The notes: generated from the sequence alone by a model not told the origin. Positions 1 through 9,380 are shown, counted from the stretch's first letter. The stretch is DNA of 53,761 nt from Thauera aromatica K172 (GCF_003030465.1 NZ_CP028340.1:1-53761); one strand, 5' to 3'. Translations and numbers: made by a program.

Positions 1-90
1 CGGAAGTTCCGCTGAAAACTCCCGCGAAATCAGCCGGATAGAGTCCCTGGAACGCGCTCGCGGGCCTCGATCTGGCCGAAATCGGCCGGT

Positions 91-161
91 GCCCCTCATG
101 TGTCAGCAGTGCGCCGGCATGGTCGGCCCCTCAAGTGTTAACAAGCGCCCTTCAAGGGTCA
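91..161 (-). repeat. TrfA-binding iteron cluster (three copies, third degenerate)
   Basis: Three copies of the sequence GCCCCTCAWGTGTYA on the plus strand start at 91, 126 and 147, so the spacings are 35 and 21 bp. The third copy (GCCCTTCAAGGGTCA) departs from consensus at several positions. The same spacing recurs in the IncP-1alpha-type fragment at 28820-28890. Confidence 0.85.
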
Positions 162-458
162 TCGTCGGCCGGAGTTGTCCCCAAACGATCCACACGTCGC
201 CAGCGACCAGGCCGCACGCGGCCGCCTTCGTCTCCTGGTGTCCTGCCGGCCCCTGGAAGGGCCACAAGGCCCGTAGGCGGGCCGCAAGCCCAGCGGCTAG
301 GGCCATAGGCCCGGTGAGCGTCGGAAAGGCGCTGGAAGCCCCGCAGCGCAGCGAAGAGGGGCGAGACTGGCGGCCGTGGTCGCCTGGCTCGATGCGCAGC
401 ACGACATAGCCGGTTTTCGCGGCCGCGAAAATTCCCCGGTGCCTGGTGCTGTGGTGTT

Positions 459-473
459 GCCCCTCAAGTGTCA
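459..473 (-). repeat. single oriV iteron near trfA
   Basis: GCCCCTCAAGTGTCA is an exact match to the IncP-1 iteron core. It stands alone, about 300 bp from the cluster at 91-161 and about 60 bp before the trfA stop codon. Confidence 0.8.
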
Positions 474-535
474 ATGAAAAACGGGAGCCGAAGCCCCCGT
501 TGGTTGATCCTGGCCAGCTTGGCCAACTCACGCGA

Positions 536-1759
536 TTACCGCTTGCAATGCACCAGGTCGTTGTTCACCCATGCATGTTCGACCAGGCCACTTGCGCGCA
601 GCTCTTCGCACGCCTCGCCCACCTGTTCGCGCCACTTCTTCGGCCTGGCCGACTGCGAGCCGCACATGAGCCGGAAGGTTTCCAGCTTCATCGGGAACGG
701 CTCCTGGTGCGAAGCGAAGTAGTCGAACATGCGCCGGGCCGTGGGCGTCAGCTTGCGGTACTTCTCCCAAATGAACTTGCTGTAATGGTCGCCGGCGAAC
801 AGGACAACCATTTCTTCGTCAATCTCAACCTGGCAGCGCGAATTGCGCGTGCCACGGTTCAGGACGCGGAAGCGACGGATCAGGGACAGCGATTCGAGCC
901 GGCCGATCCGCTTGGATGAAAACTGCATCGCGGACGCTTGCAGGCGGCTAAGGCACTCTTCGGCCTTTGCGTAGTACCGGCTGTTGATCGACCAGTCCAA
1001 GTCCTGGCAAAGCTCGTAGAACGTGAACGAAACAGGGTCGCCCAGCGGCGACCGCTTGGCATACTCAAGAATCTGTTGCCATACCAGCTCGTCATCCTCG
1101 GCCCGCAGCTCGACGCCGGTGTACGTGATGGCCACGTCCTTGTTGACGTGGAAGATTTCCTTGCCCTGTAGGGCCTCACGCGGCACGCGCTTGTTGCGCG
1201 TGGTGAAGAGGGCCGACCGGGCGTAATCGTTGGGCAGGGCGCGCATGGTGTCGGGCCACGGCGCGATGTCGAATAGCGATAGCTGGTTCTCTTTGATCTG
1301 CTGCTTGGTCTGCTTGAGCAAGGCGGCCTGCTTTGCCTGGCTGACCTGCTCGGCCAGCTCCTGGCCGGCGGAACCTGCTTTGCTCTGTTTTTTCGCGGCC
1401 ATTGCGTCGCTCCGTTTATCCTCGGCCAGCTTGGCCACCTTGTCCGCCACGGCATTGACAACCGTGCGCCGTTCTTCTGGAAGGCCCATCGTCGCCCCAA
1501 GCGCGGCCGCCTCGGCGGCCATGCGCCGGGATCGCTCCACGGCCTGGCTGTCCTCGGCGCGCTGTTCTTCCGGCGTGCTGGCCAACTTGTCGGCCAGCGT
1601 CTCGAAGAGGGAGCCAGCCGTGTGCATCGTCTTGCCAGTATTGCCGGACTCCCGGCGGGCCTGGGCCGTGCGAGCCGCAAGGCTCGCCGCGTCACTGGCA
1701 CTAAGCCCGCCCTCGATGAGCTTGCGCGTATATTCCTGCTCGTCGAATTGATCCGGCAT
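536..1759 (-). CDS. trfA: Replication initiator TrfA (long form TrfA1, with internal start for TrfA2)
   Basis: TrfA binds the oriV iterons, opens the origin and loads host helicase. The 407-residue product matches the TrfA family closely over its C-terminal two thirds, including the conserved stretches LSLFDIAPWPDTMRA and HVNKDVAITYTGVELRA, which belong to the winged-helix domains. By alignment with the RK2 protein from memory, the short form would start at Met120 (codon at 1400-1402, preceded by GGAG), giving 288 residues. The two forms are known to differ in host range. The gene lies downstream of ssb in the same direction, and its expression is expected to come from the KorA/KorB-controlled promoter near 2184-2228. 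Confidence 0.97.
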   Translation of the reverse strand: MPDQFDEQEYTRKLIEGGLSASDAASLAARTAQARRESGNTGKTMHTAGSLFETLADKLASTPEEQRAEDSQAVERSRRMAAEAAALGATMGLPEERRTVVNAVADKVAKLAEDKRSDAMAAKKQSKAGSAGQELAEQVSQAKQAALLKQTKQQIKENQLSLFDIAPWPDTMRALPNDYARSALFTTRNKRVPREALQGKEIFHVNKDVAITYTGVELRAEDDELVWQQILEYAKRSPLGDPVSFTFYELCQDLDWSINSRYYAKAEECLSRLQASAMQFSSKRIGRLESLSLIRRFRVLNRGTRNSRCQVEIDEEMVVLFAGDHYSKFIWEKYRKLTPTARRMFDYFASHQEPFPMKLETFRLMCGSQSARPKKWREQVGEACEELRASGLVEHAWVNNDLVHCKR

Positions 1760-1779
1760 ACCGCCTCCTTAATAAGCAT

Positions 1780-1808
1780 AACGCCCGGCCGAAGCCGGGC
1801 GCTTTTTT
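1780..1808 (+). terminator. Terminator-like hairpin between ssb and trfA, T-run on plus strand
   Basis: The inverted repeat GCCCGGC-CGAA-GCCGGGC is followed by TTTTTT on the plus strand. It lies between ssb and trfA, which both read leftward, so it points against them. It could stop rightward transcripts leaving the oriV/trfA side before they enter trbA. Function is inferred from structure only. Confidence 0.5.
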
Positions 1809-1810
1809 CG

Positions 1811-2152
1811 TCATTGCCCGCCTGGTGCCTTGGTGTCCAGGTACTCGATTTCCTCGGCTATGAAGTCGATGCCGTATTCCGTCCGGCCTTCCTTCTCGAA
1901 CTTGGTGGGTTCAACCCGACCTTGGACGAATACCTTGGAGCCTTTGCCCAGGTACTTGCCGGCGTTCTCCGCAAGCGCGCTGAACGACTTGATGCGGAAA
2001 AAGTCCGTCTGCTCCTGCTTTTCACCGGCGGCATTGCGCCACACCCGGTTGACAGCAAGATCAAAAATCGCTCGGCTACTGCCGGAATCGCTATGCCTAA
2101 CCTCGGCATCGCGGGTAAGATTACCGATAAACTGGAATTGGTTATGGCTCAC
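1811..2152 (-). CDS. ssb: Plasmid single-stranded DNA-binding protein
   Basis: The 113-residue OB-fold protein begins VSHNQFQFIGNLTRD and ends EYLDTKAPGGQ, as in the IncP-1 Ssb family. I chose the GTG start at 2150-2152, which follows GGAGG, over upstream codons because it matches the family N terminus. The product coats single-stranded DNA during plasmid replication. It lacks the acidic DDIPF-type tail of chromosomal SSB. It is transcribed with trfA from the promoter region at about 2160-2230, which carries a KorA and a KorB site. Confidence 0.93.
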   Translation of the reverse strand: MSHNQFQFIGNLTRDAEVRHSDSGSSRAIFDLAVNRVWRNAAGEKQEQTDFFRIKSFSALAENAGKYLGKGSKVFVQGRVEPTKFEKEGRTEYGIDFIAEEIEYLDTKAPGGQ

Positions 2153-2183
2153 TAGATGGCCTCCTTTGCTGTTGGAAACCATA

Positions 2184-2195
2184 GTTTAGCTAAAC
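2184..2195. promoter_or_regulatory. KorA operator (trfA/trbA divergent promoter region)
   Basis: Perfect 12-bp palindrome GTTTAGCTAAAC, the KorA consensus. It sits between the divergent ssb-trfA and trbA genes. In IncP-1 plasmids KorA here is known to repress trfA transcription and relieve trbA. Confidence 0.92.
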
Positions 2196-2215
2196 CAATT
2201 CCAACGGTCAAGAAC

Positions 2216-2228
2216 TTTAGCGGCTAAA
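2216..2228. promoter_or_regulatory. KorB operator O_B (trfA/trbA region)
   Basis: TTTAGCGGCTAAA, a perfect KorB site, lies 20 bp from the KorA palindrome, consistent with known cooperative repression by the two proteins at this promoter region. Confidence 0.92.
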
Positions 2229-2263
2229 ATTATGGGTCGCCTCACGATAAGGCAGTCAGCTCG

Positions 2264-2638
2264 GTGTACAAGGTCATCTTCTTTACAAACGTCCTCCGCA
2301 TCCTCGATGAGCGGGGCATGACAAAAAACGAACTCTCCGAGCGGTCGGGGGTGTCGATCTCTTTTCTTTCCGATCTGACAACCGGAAAAGCCAATCCGTC
2401 CCTCAAGGTGATGGAAGCCATCGCCAGCGCACTCGAAACCCCGTTGCCTCTTCTCTTGGAGTCAACCGATCTGGACAAGCACACCCTGGATGCCTTGGCC
2501 GGCGGTAAGGCTCCTAGCAGCCTGCCGGCCGGCTATGAAAGGGTGTCGGCGGTACTCCCCGAACACCGGGCCTTTGTCGTCAAAAAATGGGGTGAAGAAA
2601 CAAGGAAGAAGCTAGGGGGTCGGAACGCCAAGAAATGA
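2264..2638 (+). CDS. trbA: Transcriptional repressor TrbA
   Basis: TrbA represses the transfer promoters of IncP-1 plasmids. The N-terminal half holds an XRE-type helix-turn-helix at about residues 19-55 (MTKNELSERSGVSISFLSDL). The C-terminal segment, GYERVSAVLPEHRAFVVKKW, nearly repeats the end of KorA (50172-50474), the known shared dimerisation region. I chose the GTG start at 2264; the 124-residue product is close to the RK2 size. It opens the trb cluster and faces away from ssb-trfA. Confidence 0.95.
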   Translation: MYKVIFFTNVLRILDERGMTKNELSERSGVSISFLSDLTTGKANPSLKVMEAIASALETPLPLLLESTDLDKHTLDALAGGKAPSSLPAGYERVSAVLPEHRAFVVKKWGEETRKKLGGRNAKK

Positions 2639-2694
2639 GGGAGGGGAGGGCAGCGGCATGGTTCGCACAAACAAGAATCCACGCCCAAAGCAGT

Positions 2695-2707
2695 TTTAGC
2701 GGCTAAA
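2695..2707. promoter_or_regulatory. KorB operator upstream of trbB
   Basis: TTTAGCGGCTAAA, a perfect match, about 220 bp before the trbB start. A role in repressing the trbB promoter is known for the equivalent site in RK2. Confidence 0.9.
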
Positions 2708-2861
2708 GCTCGCCGGGGTGGCTCAACCCCCGGAAATCCCATCAAAGCAAGCTGTATCGGTGCCAAGGACGCGCCCGGTTTGTCGCGTCACGTTGCGGGC
2801 ACCATACGCATATTCAAGAATGCCGCACTTCGGCATGTCCATATTGTTGCGCGGTGGTGCA

Positions 2862-2878
2862 TTTCGGTATATCGTATG
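2862..2878. promoter_or_regulatory. Probable TrbA operator at the trbB promoter
   Basis: The core TTTCGGTATATCG recurs at 41733-41750 (upstream of traG) and, with one change and in the other orientation, at 44382-44395 (upstream of traK). These are the transfer promoters known to be TrbA-controlled in RP4. A weaker copy, CTTCGGCATGTCC, lies at about 2828. The region 2639-2927 holds no gene. Confidence 0.6.
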
Positions 2879-2927
2879 ACCCTGTACAGCCATTGGACGA
2901 TGAAACGTACATCAAGGGGCCAACGTA

Positions 2928-3890
2928 GTGACCGAAACAAAAGAACACGACAGCATCAAGGAACGGGCTAAGAAAAAGCTCGAAAGGGACATGGGGCCTA
3001 AGCTCCTGGAAGCCCTGCACGATCCTAAGACCGTTGAAATCATGCTCAACGCGGACGGCAAGCTGTGGCTTGAACGCCAAGGCGAACGGTCGCAGTGCAT
3101 CGGCTCGCTTCGCCGCGCCCAAGCGCAGGCCATCGTGGAAACCGTCGCCGGCTATCACGGCAAGGAAGTCACGAAAAACAGCCCTCTGCTTGAGGGTGAA
3201 TTTCCTATCGACGGTTCACGCTTCGCGGGCCAGCTCGGCCCGGTTGTGACCGGCCCTGTCTTTGCGATCCGCAAGAAAGCCATTGCGGTGTACACGCTCG
3301 CGCAATACGTCGAATCCGGGATCATGACGGCCGCCCAAGCGCAGGCCATCCGGGATGCCGTTGCAGCGCACAAAAACATCCTGGTGATTGGCGGCACCGG
3401 CTCGGGCAAGACAACCCTGGTCAACGCGATTATTCAGGCAATGGTCGATCACGATGCGCTCGAACGGTTCGTCATCATCGAGGACACCGGCGAAATCCAA
3501 TGCACCGCTGAAAACTTCGTCCAGTACCACACCAGCATTGAAGTCAGCATGACCATGCTGCTGAAAACCACTTTGCGTATGCGCCCTGACCGCATCCTGG
3601 TTGGCGAAGTCCGGGGCGAAGAAGCCCTAGACCTGCTCGACGCCTGGAACACCGGCCACCCCGGCGGCGCTGCCACCCTCCACGCGAACAGCGCGTCGGA
3701 GGGCCTGACTCGTTTGAAGTCGCTTGTTTCTCGGAATAAGTCGGCTCCATCGGAGATTGAACCGCTGATAGGCGAGGCGGTTCATGTAGTCGTTCACATC
3801 GCCAGAACCCCGGATGGCTCGCGTCGTATCCAGGAAATCCTAGAGGTTTCCGGTTACGCCGATGGCCATTACAAAACTGTGTCCCTTTAA
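2928..3890 (+). CDS. trbB: Type IV secretion ATPase TrbB (VirB11 family)
   Basis: Hexameric traffic ATPase at the base of the mating channel. The 320 residues include Walker [10 protein letters not shown] starting at residue 155, an Asp box ([10 protein letters not shown]) and a Walker B region ([17 protein letters not shown]), in the order typical of VirB11 proteins. The start is GTG at 2928, after AAGGGG. It is the first gene of the trb operon and is separated from trbC by a short gap. Expression should respond to KorB and TrbA sites upstream. Confidence 0.97.
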   Translation: MTETKEHDSIKERAKKKLERDMGPKLLEALHDPKTVEIMLNADGKLWLERQGERSQCIGSLRRAQAQAIVETVAGYHGKEVTKNSPLLEGEFPIDGSRFAGQLGPVVTGPVFAIRKKAIAVYTLAQYVESGIMTAAQAQAIRDAVAAHKNILVIGGTGSGKTTLVNAIIQAMVDHDALERFVIIEDTGEIQCTAENFVQYHTSIEVSMTMLLKTTLRMRPDRILVGEVRGEEALDLLDAWNTGHPGGAATLHANSASEGLTRLKSLVSRNKSAPSEIEPLIGEAVHVVVHIARTPDGSRRIQEILEVSGYADGHYKTVSL

Positions 3891-3903
3891 GGAGTTAAGA
3901 CCA

Positions 3904-4368
3904 ATGCAAGCACTCTTCCCGTCATTCAGGCTCGACCAGCGCACGATGTTTTATGTCGGCCTGGCTCTTGTCCTGGCGTTCCTTCTGCTGGCTCCCCAGC
4001 ACGCTTTCGCCTCGGAAGGCACCGGCGGTTCGTTGCCGTATGAAAGCTGGCTGACGAACTTGCGGAACTCTGTCACCGGCCCGGTCGCGTTCGCGCTGTC
4101 GATCATCGGCATCGTGGTCGCCGGCGGCATCTTGATCTTCGGCGGCGAACTCAACGGCTTCTTCCGCACGTTGATCTTCATCGTCCTGGTCATGGCTCTG
4201 CTGGTCGGTGCGCAAAACATGATGAGCACCTTCTTTGGTCGTGGCGCGGAAATCGCAGCCCTGACCGATGGGGCGCTGCACCAGGTCAAGGTCGCCGCGC
4301 TGGACGTGGCGGGCTTCTCCGGCGACGTGGTGACGCGCTGGGCCGAACGCGGCTACGTGGCGGGGTAA
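3904..4368 (+). CDS. trbC: Prepilin TrbC
   Basis: Precursor of the conjugative pilus subunit (VirB2 family). The 154-residue product has a hydrophobic leader ending near [11 protein letters not shown], then two membrane segments ([19 protein letters not shown] and [15 protein letters not shown]). The family is known to be cut by host signal peptidase and TraF and joined head to tail into a circular pilin. I chose ATG 3904, which follows AAGGAG, over an in-frame upstream codon inside trbB. Confidence 0.95.
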   Translation: MQALFPSFRLDQRTMFYVGLALVLAFLLLAPQHAFASEGTGGSLPYESWLTNLRNSVTGPVAFALSIIGIVVAGGILIFGGELNGFFRTLIFIVLVMALLVGAQNMMSTFFGRGAEIAALTDGALHQVKVAALDVAGFSGDVVTRWAERGYVAG

Positions 4369-4371
4369 ATC

Positions 4372-4683
4372 ATGGCTCTGCGCGCGATCCCCATCCGTAG
4401 GGCCGGCAACCGAGAAAACCTGTTCATGGGCGGGGATCGTGAGCTGGTTATGTTCTCGGGCTTGCTGGCCGGGGCGCTGATTTTCAGCGCCCAAGAAGTA
4501 CGGGCAACGGTGTTCGGCATTGGGCTGTGGTTCGGTGCGCTCTATGCGTGCCGACTCATGGCCAAGTCCGATCCCAAGCTACGCCATGTGTACCTTCGGC
4601 ACCGCCGATACAAGGGGTACTACCCGGCGCGTAGCACGCCTTTTCGTGACAACACGCCAAGTCAAGGGAAGCAATACAAATGA
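4372..4683 (+). CDS. trbD: Mating-channel protein TrbD (VirB3-like)
   Basis: Small inner-membrane protein of 103 residues with a hydrophobic hairpin in the middle (VMFSGLLAGALIFSA and VFGIGLWFGALYA). It sits between the pilin gene and the VirB4-type ATPase gene, the standard VirB3 position. Its end overlaps the trbE start by 4 bp, which suggests coupled translation. Confidence 0.93.
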   Translation: MALRAIPIRRAGNRENLFMGGDRELVMFSGLLAGALIFSAQEVRATVFGIGLWFGALYACRLMAKSDPKLRHVYLRHRRYKGYYPARSTPFRDNTPSQGKQYK

Positions 4684-7238
4684 TTGAGACAATCGCATTT
4701 GCCATTGCTGTCCTCGGGGCGGTTTTGTTGCTCATCCTGTTTGCCCGCATCCGTGCGGTCGATGCCGAACTGAAACTGAAAAAGCATCGCTCCAAGGACG
4801 CGGGCCTGGCCGACTTGCTCAATTACGCCGCCGTGGTCGATGACGGCGTGATCGTGTGCAAGAACGGTTCCTTTATGGCCTCCTGGCTGTACAAGGGGGA
4901 TGACAACGCCAGCAGCACCGATGAACAGCGGGAAATGGTGTCGTTCCGTATCAACCAGGCTCTAGCGGGCCTGGGTAGCGGTTGGATGGTGCATGTCGAT
5001 GCTGTGCGCCGTCCGGCCCCGAATTATTCCGACCGTGGGCATTCCAACTTCCCCGACCCGCTATCGGCTGCGATAGACGAGGAACGCCGGCAGTTGTTCC
5101 AGGGCCTGGGCACGATGTACGAGGGCTATTTCGTACTGACCTTGACCTGGTTCCCGCCGCTCCTGGCCCAGCGCAAATTTGTCGAACTCATGTTCGATGA
5201 TGATGCGGTGGTTCCCGACCACAAGGCCCGCACGATGGGGCTTATCAAGCAATTCAAGCGCGAGATAACCAGCATCGAATCGCGGCTGTCCTCGGCCGTG
5301 AAATTGACCCGCCTGCGGGGCCAGAAAGTGGTCACGGAAGCGGGCAGGGAAGTCACGCATGACGACTTCCTGGCCTGGCTGCAATTCTGCATCACCGGCC
5401 TGCATCATCCGGTGCAGCTCCCCAGCAATCCGATGTACCTGGACGCCTTGATCGGCGGGCAGGAAATGTTCGGTGGCGTGGTGCCCAAGGTCGGCCGCAA
5501 CTTCGTCCAGGTCGTGGCTGTCGAGGGCTTTCCCTTGGAGTCAACACCAGGCGTTTTGACCGCCCTGGGTGAACTGGCCTGCGAATACCGTTGGTCGTCG
5601 CGCTTCATCTTCATGGATCAGCACGAGGCCGTGGCCCACCTGGACAAGTTCCGCAAGAAGTGGCGGCAAAAGGTGCGCGGCTTCTTCGACCAGGTATTCA
5701 ACACGAACAGCGGCAACATCGACCAGGACGCGCTTTCGATGGTTGGCGATGCCGAAGCCGCCATTGCCGAAGTCAATAGCGGCTTGGTGGCGGTGGGGTA
5801 TTACACCGGCGTCGTCGTCCTCATGGACGAGGATCGCACCCGCCTGGAACAGTCTGCACGCCAAGTAGAAAAGGCCATCAACCGCCTGGGCTTTGCGGCC
5901 CGGATCGAAACGATCAACACGCTGGACGCCTTCCTGGGTAGCTTGCCGGGGCATGGTGTTGAGAACGTGCGCCGCCCGCTCATCAACACGATGAACCTGG
6001 CCGATCTTCTGCCGACAAGCACGATCTGGACGGGCCTGGCCAGCGCGCCTTGCCCGATGTACCCGCCGCTGTCGCCGGCCCTCATGCACTGCGTCACGCA
6101 TGGCGCAACGCCTTTCCGGCTGAACCTGCATGTGCGCGACCTGGGCCACACCTTCATGTTCGGCCCAACTGGCGCGGGTAAGTCAACGCACCTTGGCATC
6201 ATCGCCGCGCAGCTCCGGCGCTATACGGATATGTCGATCTTCGCCTTTGACAAGGGCATGTCGATGTACCCGCTGGCCGCCGGCATCCGGGCGGGCACCA
6301 AGGGGAAAAGCGGCCTGCACTTCACCGTGGCCGCCGATGATGACCAGCTCGCGTTCTGCCCGCTGCAATTCCTGGAAACCAAGGGTGATCGTGCCTGGGC
6401 AATGGAATGGATCGACACCATCCTGGCGTTGAACGGTGTGGAAACCACGCCTGCCCAGCGCAACGCAATCAGCAATGCGATTTTCAGCATGCACGATAGC
6501 GGCGCGCATACGCTCTCCGAGTTCAGCGTAACGATTCAGGATGAAGCGATCCGCGAAGCCATCCAGCAGTACACGGTGGACGGCACGATGGGCCACCTGC
6601 TCGATGCTGAAACGGACGGCCTTTCACTCTCCGATTTCACCGTCTTTGAAATCGAAGAGTTGATGAACCTGGGCGAGAAATTCGCGCTGCCGGTGCTGCT
6701 GTACCTGTTCCGCCGGATCGAGCGCGCCCTACATGGCCAGCCCGCCGTCATCATCCTGGACGAAGCCTGGCTGATGCTGGGCCACCCGGCGTTCCGCGCC
6801 AAGATTCGGGAATGGCTCAAGGTATTGCGTAAGGCGAATTGCCTGGTGCTCATGGCTACGCAAAGCCTTTCTGACGCGGCAAACAGCGGCATTTTGGATG
6901 TGATCGTGGAATCGACCGCAACCAAAATCTTCCTGCCGAACGTGTACGCCCGCGATGAGGACACGGCCGCGCTGTACCGGCGTATGGGCCTGAATGCGCG
7001 CCAGATTGAAATTCTGGCCACGGCCATTCCGAAGCGCCAGTACTACTACGTGTCGGAGAACGGCCGCCGACTTTATGACCTTGCCCTGGGGCCTCTGGCC
7101 TTGGCCTTCGTCGGTGCATCCGACAAGGAATCGGTCGCCGCCATCAAGAACCTGGAAGCCAAGTTTGGAGATGCCTGGGTGCATGAATGGCTGGCTGGCC
7201 GGGGCCTGAATCTCAATGACTATTTGGAGGCCGCATGA
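4680..7238 (+). CDS. trbE: Type IV secretion ATPase TrbE (VirB4 family)
   Basis: Large ATPase that energises pilus assembly and DNA transfer. The 852 residues start with a membrane segment (residues about 1-22). Walker A GPTGAGKS is at 495-502 and Walker B VIILDEAWLML has its DE at 694-695. Length and motif spacing fit VirB4/CagE proteins. It overlaps trbD upstream and trbF downstream by 4 bp each, so the three are probably translationally coupled. Confidence 0.97.
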   Translation: MIETIAFAIAVLGAVLLLILFARIRAVDAELKLKKHRSKDAGLADLLNYAAVVDDGVIVCKNGSFMASWLYKGDDNASSTDEQREMVSFRINQALAGLGSGWMVHVDAVRRPAPNYSDRGHSNFPDPLSAAIDEERRQLFQGLGTMYEGYFVLTLTWFPPLLAQRKFVELMFDDDAVVPDHKARTMGLIKQFKREITSIESRLSSAVKLTRLRGQKVVTEAGREVTHDDFLAWLQFCITGLHHPVQLPSNPMYLDALIGGQEMFGGVVPKVGRNFVQVVAVEGFPLESTPGVLTALGELACEYRWSSRFIFMDQHEAVAHLDKFRKKWRQKVRGFFDQVFNTNSGNIDQDALSMVGDAEAAIAEVNSGLVAVGYYTGVVVLMDEDRTRLEQSARQVEKAINRLGFAARIETINTLDAFLGSLPGHGVENVRRPLINTMNLADLLPTSTIWTGLASAPCPMYPPLSPALMHCVTHGATPFRLNLHVRDLGHTFMFGPTGAGKSTHLGIIAAQLRRYTDMSIFAFDKGMSMYPLAAGIRAGTKGKSGLHFTVAADDDQLAFCPLQFLETKGDRAWAMEWIDTILALNGVETTPAQRNAISNAIFSMHDSGAHTLSEFSVTIQDEAIREAIQQYTVDGTMGHLLDAETDGLSLSDFTVFEIEELMNLGEKFALPVLLYLFRRIERALHGQPAVIILDEAWLMLGHPAFRAKIREWLKVLRKANCLVLMATQSLSDAANSGILDVIVESTATKIFLPNVYARDEDTAALYRRMGLNARQIEILATAIPKRQYYYVSENGRRLYDLALGPLALAFVGASDKESVAAIKNLEAKFGDAWVHEWLAGRGLNLNDYLEAA

Positions 7239-8008
7239 GCTTTTCAGACACGATCAAGGGCTTGATCTTCAAGAAGCCCGCCGCCGCCCGGCCTTCGCCG
7301 GAAGCACCGGAAGGGCAGGGAGCCGCGCCGCGCAGCGGTGGGGCTGAAAACCCGTACCTGTCGGCCCGCCGCACCTGGAACGAGCATGTTGGCTCGGTCG
7401 TTTCCTCGCGCCAGACCTGGCAAGTCGTCGGCATCCTGGCCATGTTGATCGCTCTGGCCAGCGTCGGCGGCGTGATCCATATCGGCAGCCAGTCGAAGTT
7501 CATTCCCTACGTTGTCCAGGTGGACAAGATGGGCCAGACCCTTGCGGCCGGGCCAGTCACGGCGGCCGACAAGGCCGACCCGCGCATCATCCACGCGACG
7601 GTTGCCGACTTCATCAACAACGCCCGCATGGTCACGCCTGACGTGGCCTTGCAGCGCAAGGCTGTTTTCAAGGTGTACGCGGTTCTTTCTCCGAATGATC
7701 CGGCAACGCCAAAGATGAACGAATGGCTTAACGGCAATGCCGATGCCAGCCCATTCAAACGGGCAGCAAAGGAAATGGTGAGTATCGAAATCACGTCGGT
7801 AATTCCGCAGTCGCCGGATACCTGGCAAGTGGATTGGACAGAAACCACCCGCGACCGCCAAGGCGCGTTGAAGGGCCAGCCCGTACCAATGCGCGCCCTT
7901 GTCACCGTCTATACCGCCGAACCCACTTCGCAGACCACGGACGAGCAACTACGCAATAACCCGATGGGGATTTATGTGCGTGATTACTCCTGGTCGCGCC
8001 TTCTTTAA
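7235..8008 (+). CDS. trbF: Mating-channel protein TrbF (VirB8-like)
   Basis: Bitopic inner-membrane protein of 257 residues: a cytosolic N terminus, one membrane segment at about residues 66-86 (VVGILAMLIALASVGGVIHI), then a periplasmic domain of VirB8 type. It is thought to link the ATPases to the channel core. The start overlaps the trbE stop. Confidence 0.95.
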   Translation: MSFSDTIKGLIFKKPAAARPSPEAPEGQGAAPRSGGAENPYLSARRTWNEHVGSVVSSRQTWQVVGILAMLIALASVGGVIHIGSQSKFIPYVVQVDKMGQTLAAGPVTAADKADPRIIHATVADFINNARMVTPDVALQRKAVFKVYAVLSPNDPATPKMNEWLNGNADASPFKRAAKEMVSIEITSVIPQSPDTWQVDWTETTRDRQGALKGQPVPMRALVTVYTAEPTSQTTDEQLRNNPMGIYVRDYSWSRLL

Positions 8009-8025
8009 TTACGAGGCTATTCACC

Positions 8026-8919
8026 ATGAACAAAACCATCTTTGCTGTGCTGTTGGGCGCTTCGCTGACGATCCCGACCGTGGCCCTGGCCGCCGATGAC
8101 CTGGCCGACAAGTTTTTCTCCAACAACAACCCGACCCTGACCCCGCAGGAACAGGCGGCCATTGCCATCGCCAAGCGGTGGGAAGCTGGATCGGCCACCG
8201 GCATGAAGCCGGTAGCCGGCTCCAATGGCGCGATCAAGTTCCTGTACGGGGCGCAGCAGCCCAGCATCGTTTGCGCGGTGCTCCAGGTGTGCGACGTGGC
8301 CTTGCAAGCCGGCGAGCAAGTCAACTCGATCAACCTGGGCGACACGGCCCGCTGGACGGTCGAGCCGGCCATTACCGGCAGCGGTGCGGGCGAAGTCCAG
8401 CACCTCATCATCAAGCCGATGGACGTGGGCCTGGAAACCAGCCTGGTCGTGACGACGAACCGCCGTACCTATCACTTCCGGCTGCGCTCGCATCGCACGC
8501 AATACATGCCGCAAGTGTCCTTCACGTATCCCGAGGACGCGCTTGCGAAGTGGGACGCGATCAAGGCCCGCGAAGTGCAGCACCGCACCGATAACACCAT
8601 CCCTTCCACTGGCGAGTACCTGGGCGACCTGTCGTTTGATTACACGCTGTCCGGCTCGGCTTCCTGGAAGCCTGTGCGCGTGTTCAACGATGGCCGCAAG
8701 ACCATCATTCAGATGCCGCGCTCGATGGAGCAAACCGAAGCGCCGACTCTGCTTGTTGTGCGTCGTGACGGCGGCCTGTTCCGTGATGCTGAAACCGTGA
8801 TGGTCAATTACCGCGTCCAGGGCGACCGCTACATCGTGGATACGGTGTTCGACAAGGCAATCCTGATTGCCGGCGTCGGCAGCGGGCAAGACCGCGTGAC
8901 CATTACAAGGGGGAAATAA
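8026..8919 (+). CDS. trbG: Outer-membrane core protein TrbG (VirB9-like)
   Basis: Periplasmic/outer-membrane core component, 297 residues, with a signal peptide ending near TVALA-ADDLADK. The C-terminal part (about 130-297) is the VirB9/CagX-like region rich in beta strands. With TrbH and TrbI it should form the outer core complex. The ATG at 8026 follows an AG-rich spacer; trbH begins 3 bp after the stop. Confidence 0.95.
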   Translation: MNKTIFAVLLGASLTIPTVALAADDLADKFFSNNNPTLTPQEQAAIAIAKRWEAGSATGMKPVAGSNGAIKFLYGAQQPSIVCAVLQVCDVALQAGEQVNSINLGDTARWTVEPAITGSGAGEVQHLIIKPMDVGLETSLVVTTNRRTYHFRLRSHRTQYMPQVSFTYPEDALAKWDAIKAREVQHRTDNTIPSTGEYLGDLSFDYTLSGSASWKPVRVFNDGRKTIIQMPRSMEQTEAPTLLVVRRDGGLFRDAETVMVNYRVQGDRYIVDTVFDKAILIAGVGSGQDRVTITRGK

Positions 8920-8921
8920 CC

Positions 8922-9377
8922 ATGCGCAAGATCATCATCGCGGCGCTGTTCGCGCTCACGTTGGCCGGGTGCGCCACGACTGGCCAATACGGCAATTTCG
9001 TTCCGGCGGCGGCAAACCAGCAGCAGATTGCCACCGATGCCGTGCAGCAGCTCGCCACGCTGTACCCGCCGGCCAAGACCCGTTTCGAGTTGCACCAGGC
9101 CACGCCTGACGCCTTCGGGCTGGCCCTGGTCAACACGCTGCGCGAACGCGGCTATGCCCTCTTGGAGTTCAGCCCGGCCGACCAGGCGAAAGCCTCGGCG
9201 GCCACGGCTCCGGCAGGAGCGCCGGCAGCGTTGCCGCTGCGCTATGTGCTTGACCAGGCCGGTACGACGAACCTGTACCGGCTGACCCTGCTGGTCGGCA
9301 ATCAATCCATCACTCGCCCTTACCTGGAAGAAAACGGCTCGTTCGTGCCTGCCGGGTATTGGGCGCGCAAGGAGTAA
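8922..9377 (+). CDS. trbH: Channel lipoprotein TrbH (VirB7-like)
   Basis: Outer-membrane lipoprotein of 151 residues. The leader ends in a clear lipobox, LTLAG-CATT, with Cys17 the expected lipidated residue. It lies between the VirB9-like and VirB10-like genes, the usual place for the VirB7 partner, although it is much longer than classical VirB7. Confidence 0.93.
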   Translation: MRKIIIAALFALTLAGCATTGQYGNFVPAAANQQQIATDAVQQLATLYPPAKTRFELHQATPDAFGLALVNTLRERGYALLEFSPADQAKASAATAPAGAPAALPLRYVLDQAGTTNLYRLTLLVGNQSITRPYLEENGSFVPAGYWARKE

Positions 9378-9380
9378 GCC

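Larger units (their letters stand above)
1..535. other. oriV: IncP-1beta vegetative origin region oriV (gene-free)
   Basis: This stretch downstream of trfA holds no convincing gene. It contains IncP-1 type iterons read on the minus strand as TGACAC(T/A)TGAGGGGC: 91-105, 126-140, a degenerate copy at 147-161, and a lone copy at 459-473. TrfA is known to bind such iterons to open the origin. The rest is GC-rich, with sequence such as a TCCACA motif near 189 that could be a partial DnaA box. The number of iterons seen is low, so part of the array may lie beyond base 1 or may have been lost. The overlapping open frames on both strands have no recognisable content. Confidence 0.85.

Noticed and set aside
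91..161. CRISPR-like repeats
   Set aside because: The repeats are origin iterons with unequal short spacings and no unique spacers; no cas genes are present.
1..535. Open frames such as 89-409 (+) and 103-531 (-) as genes
   Set aside because: They lie across the iterons of oriV, have no ribosome-binding site and encode no recognisable protein.
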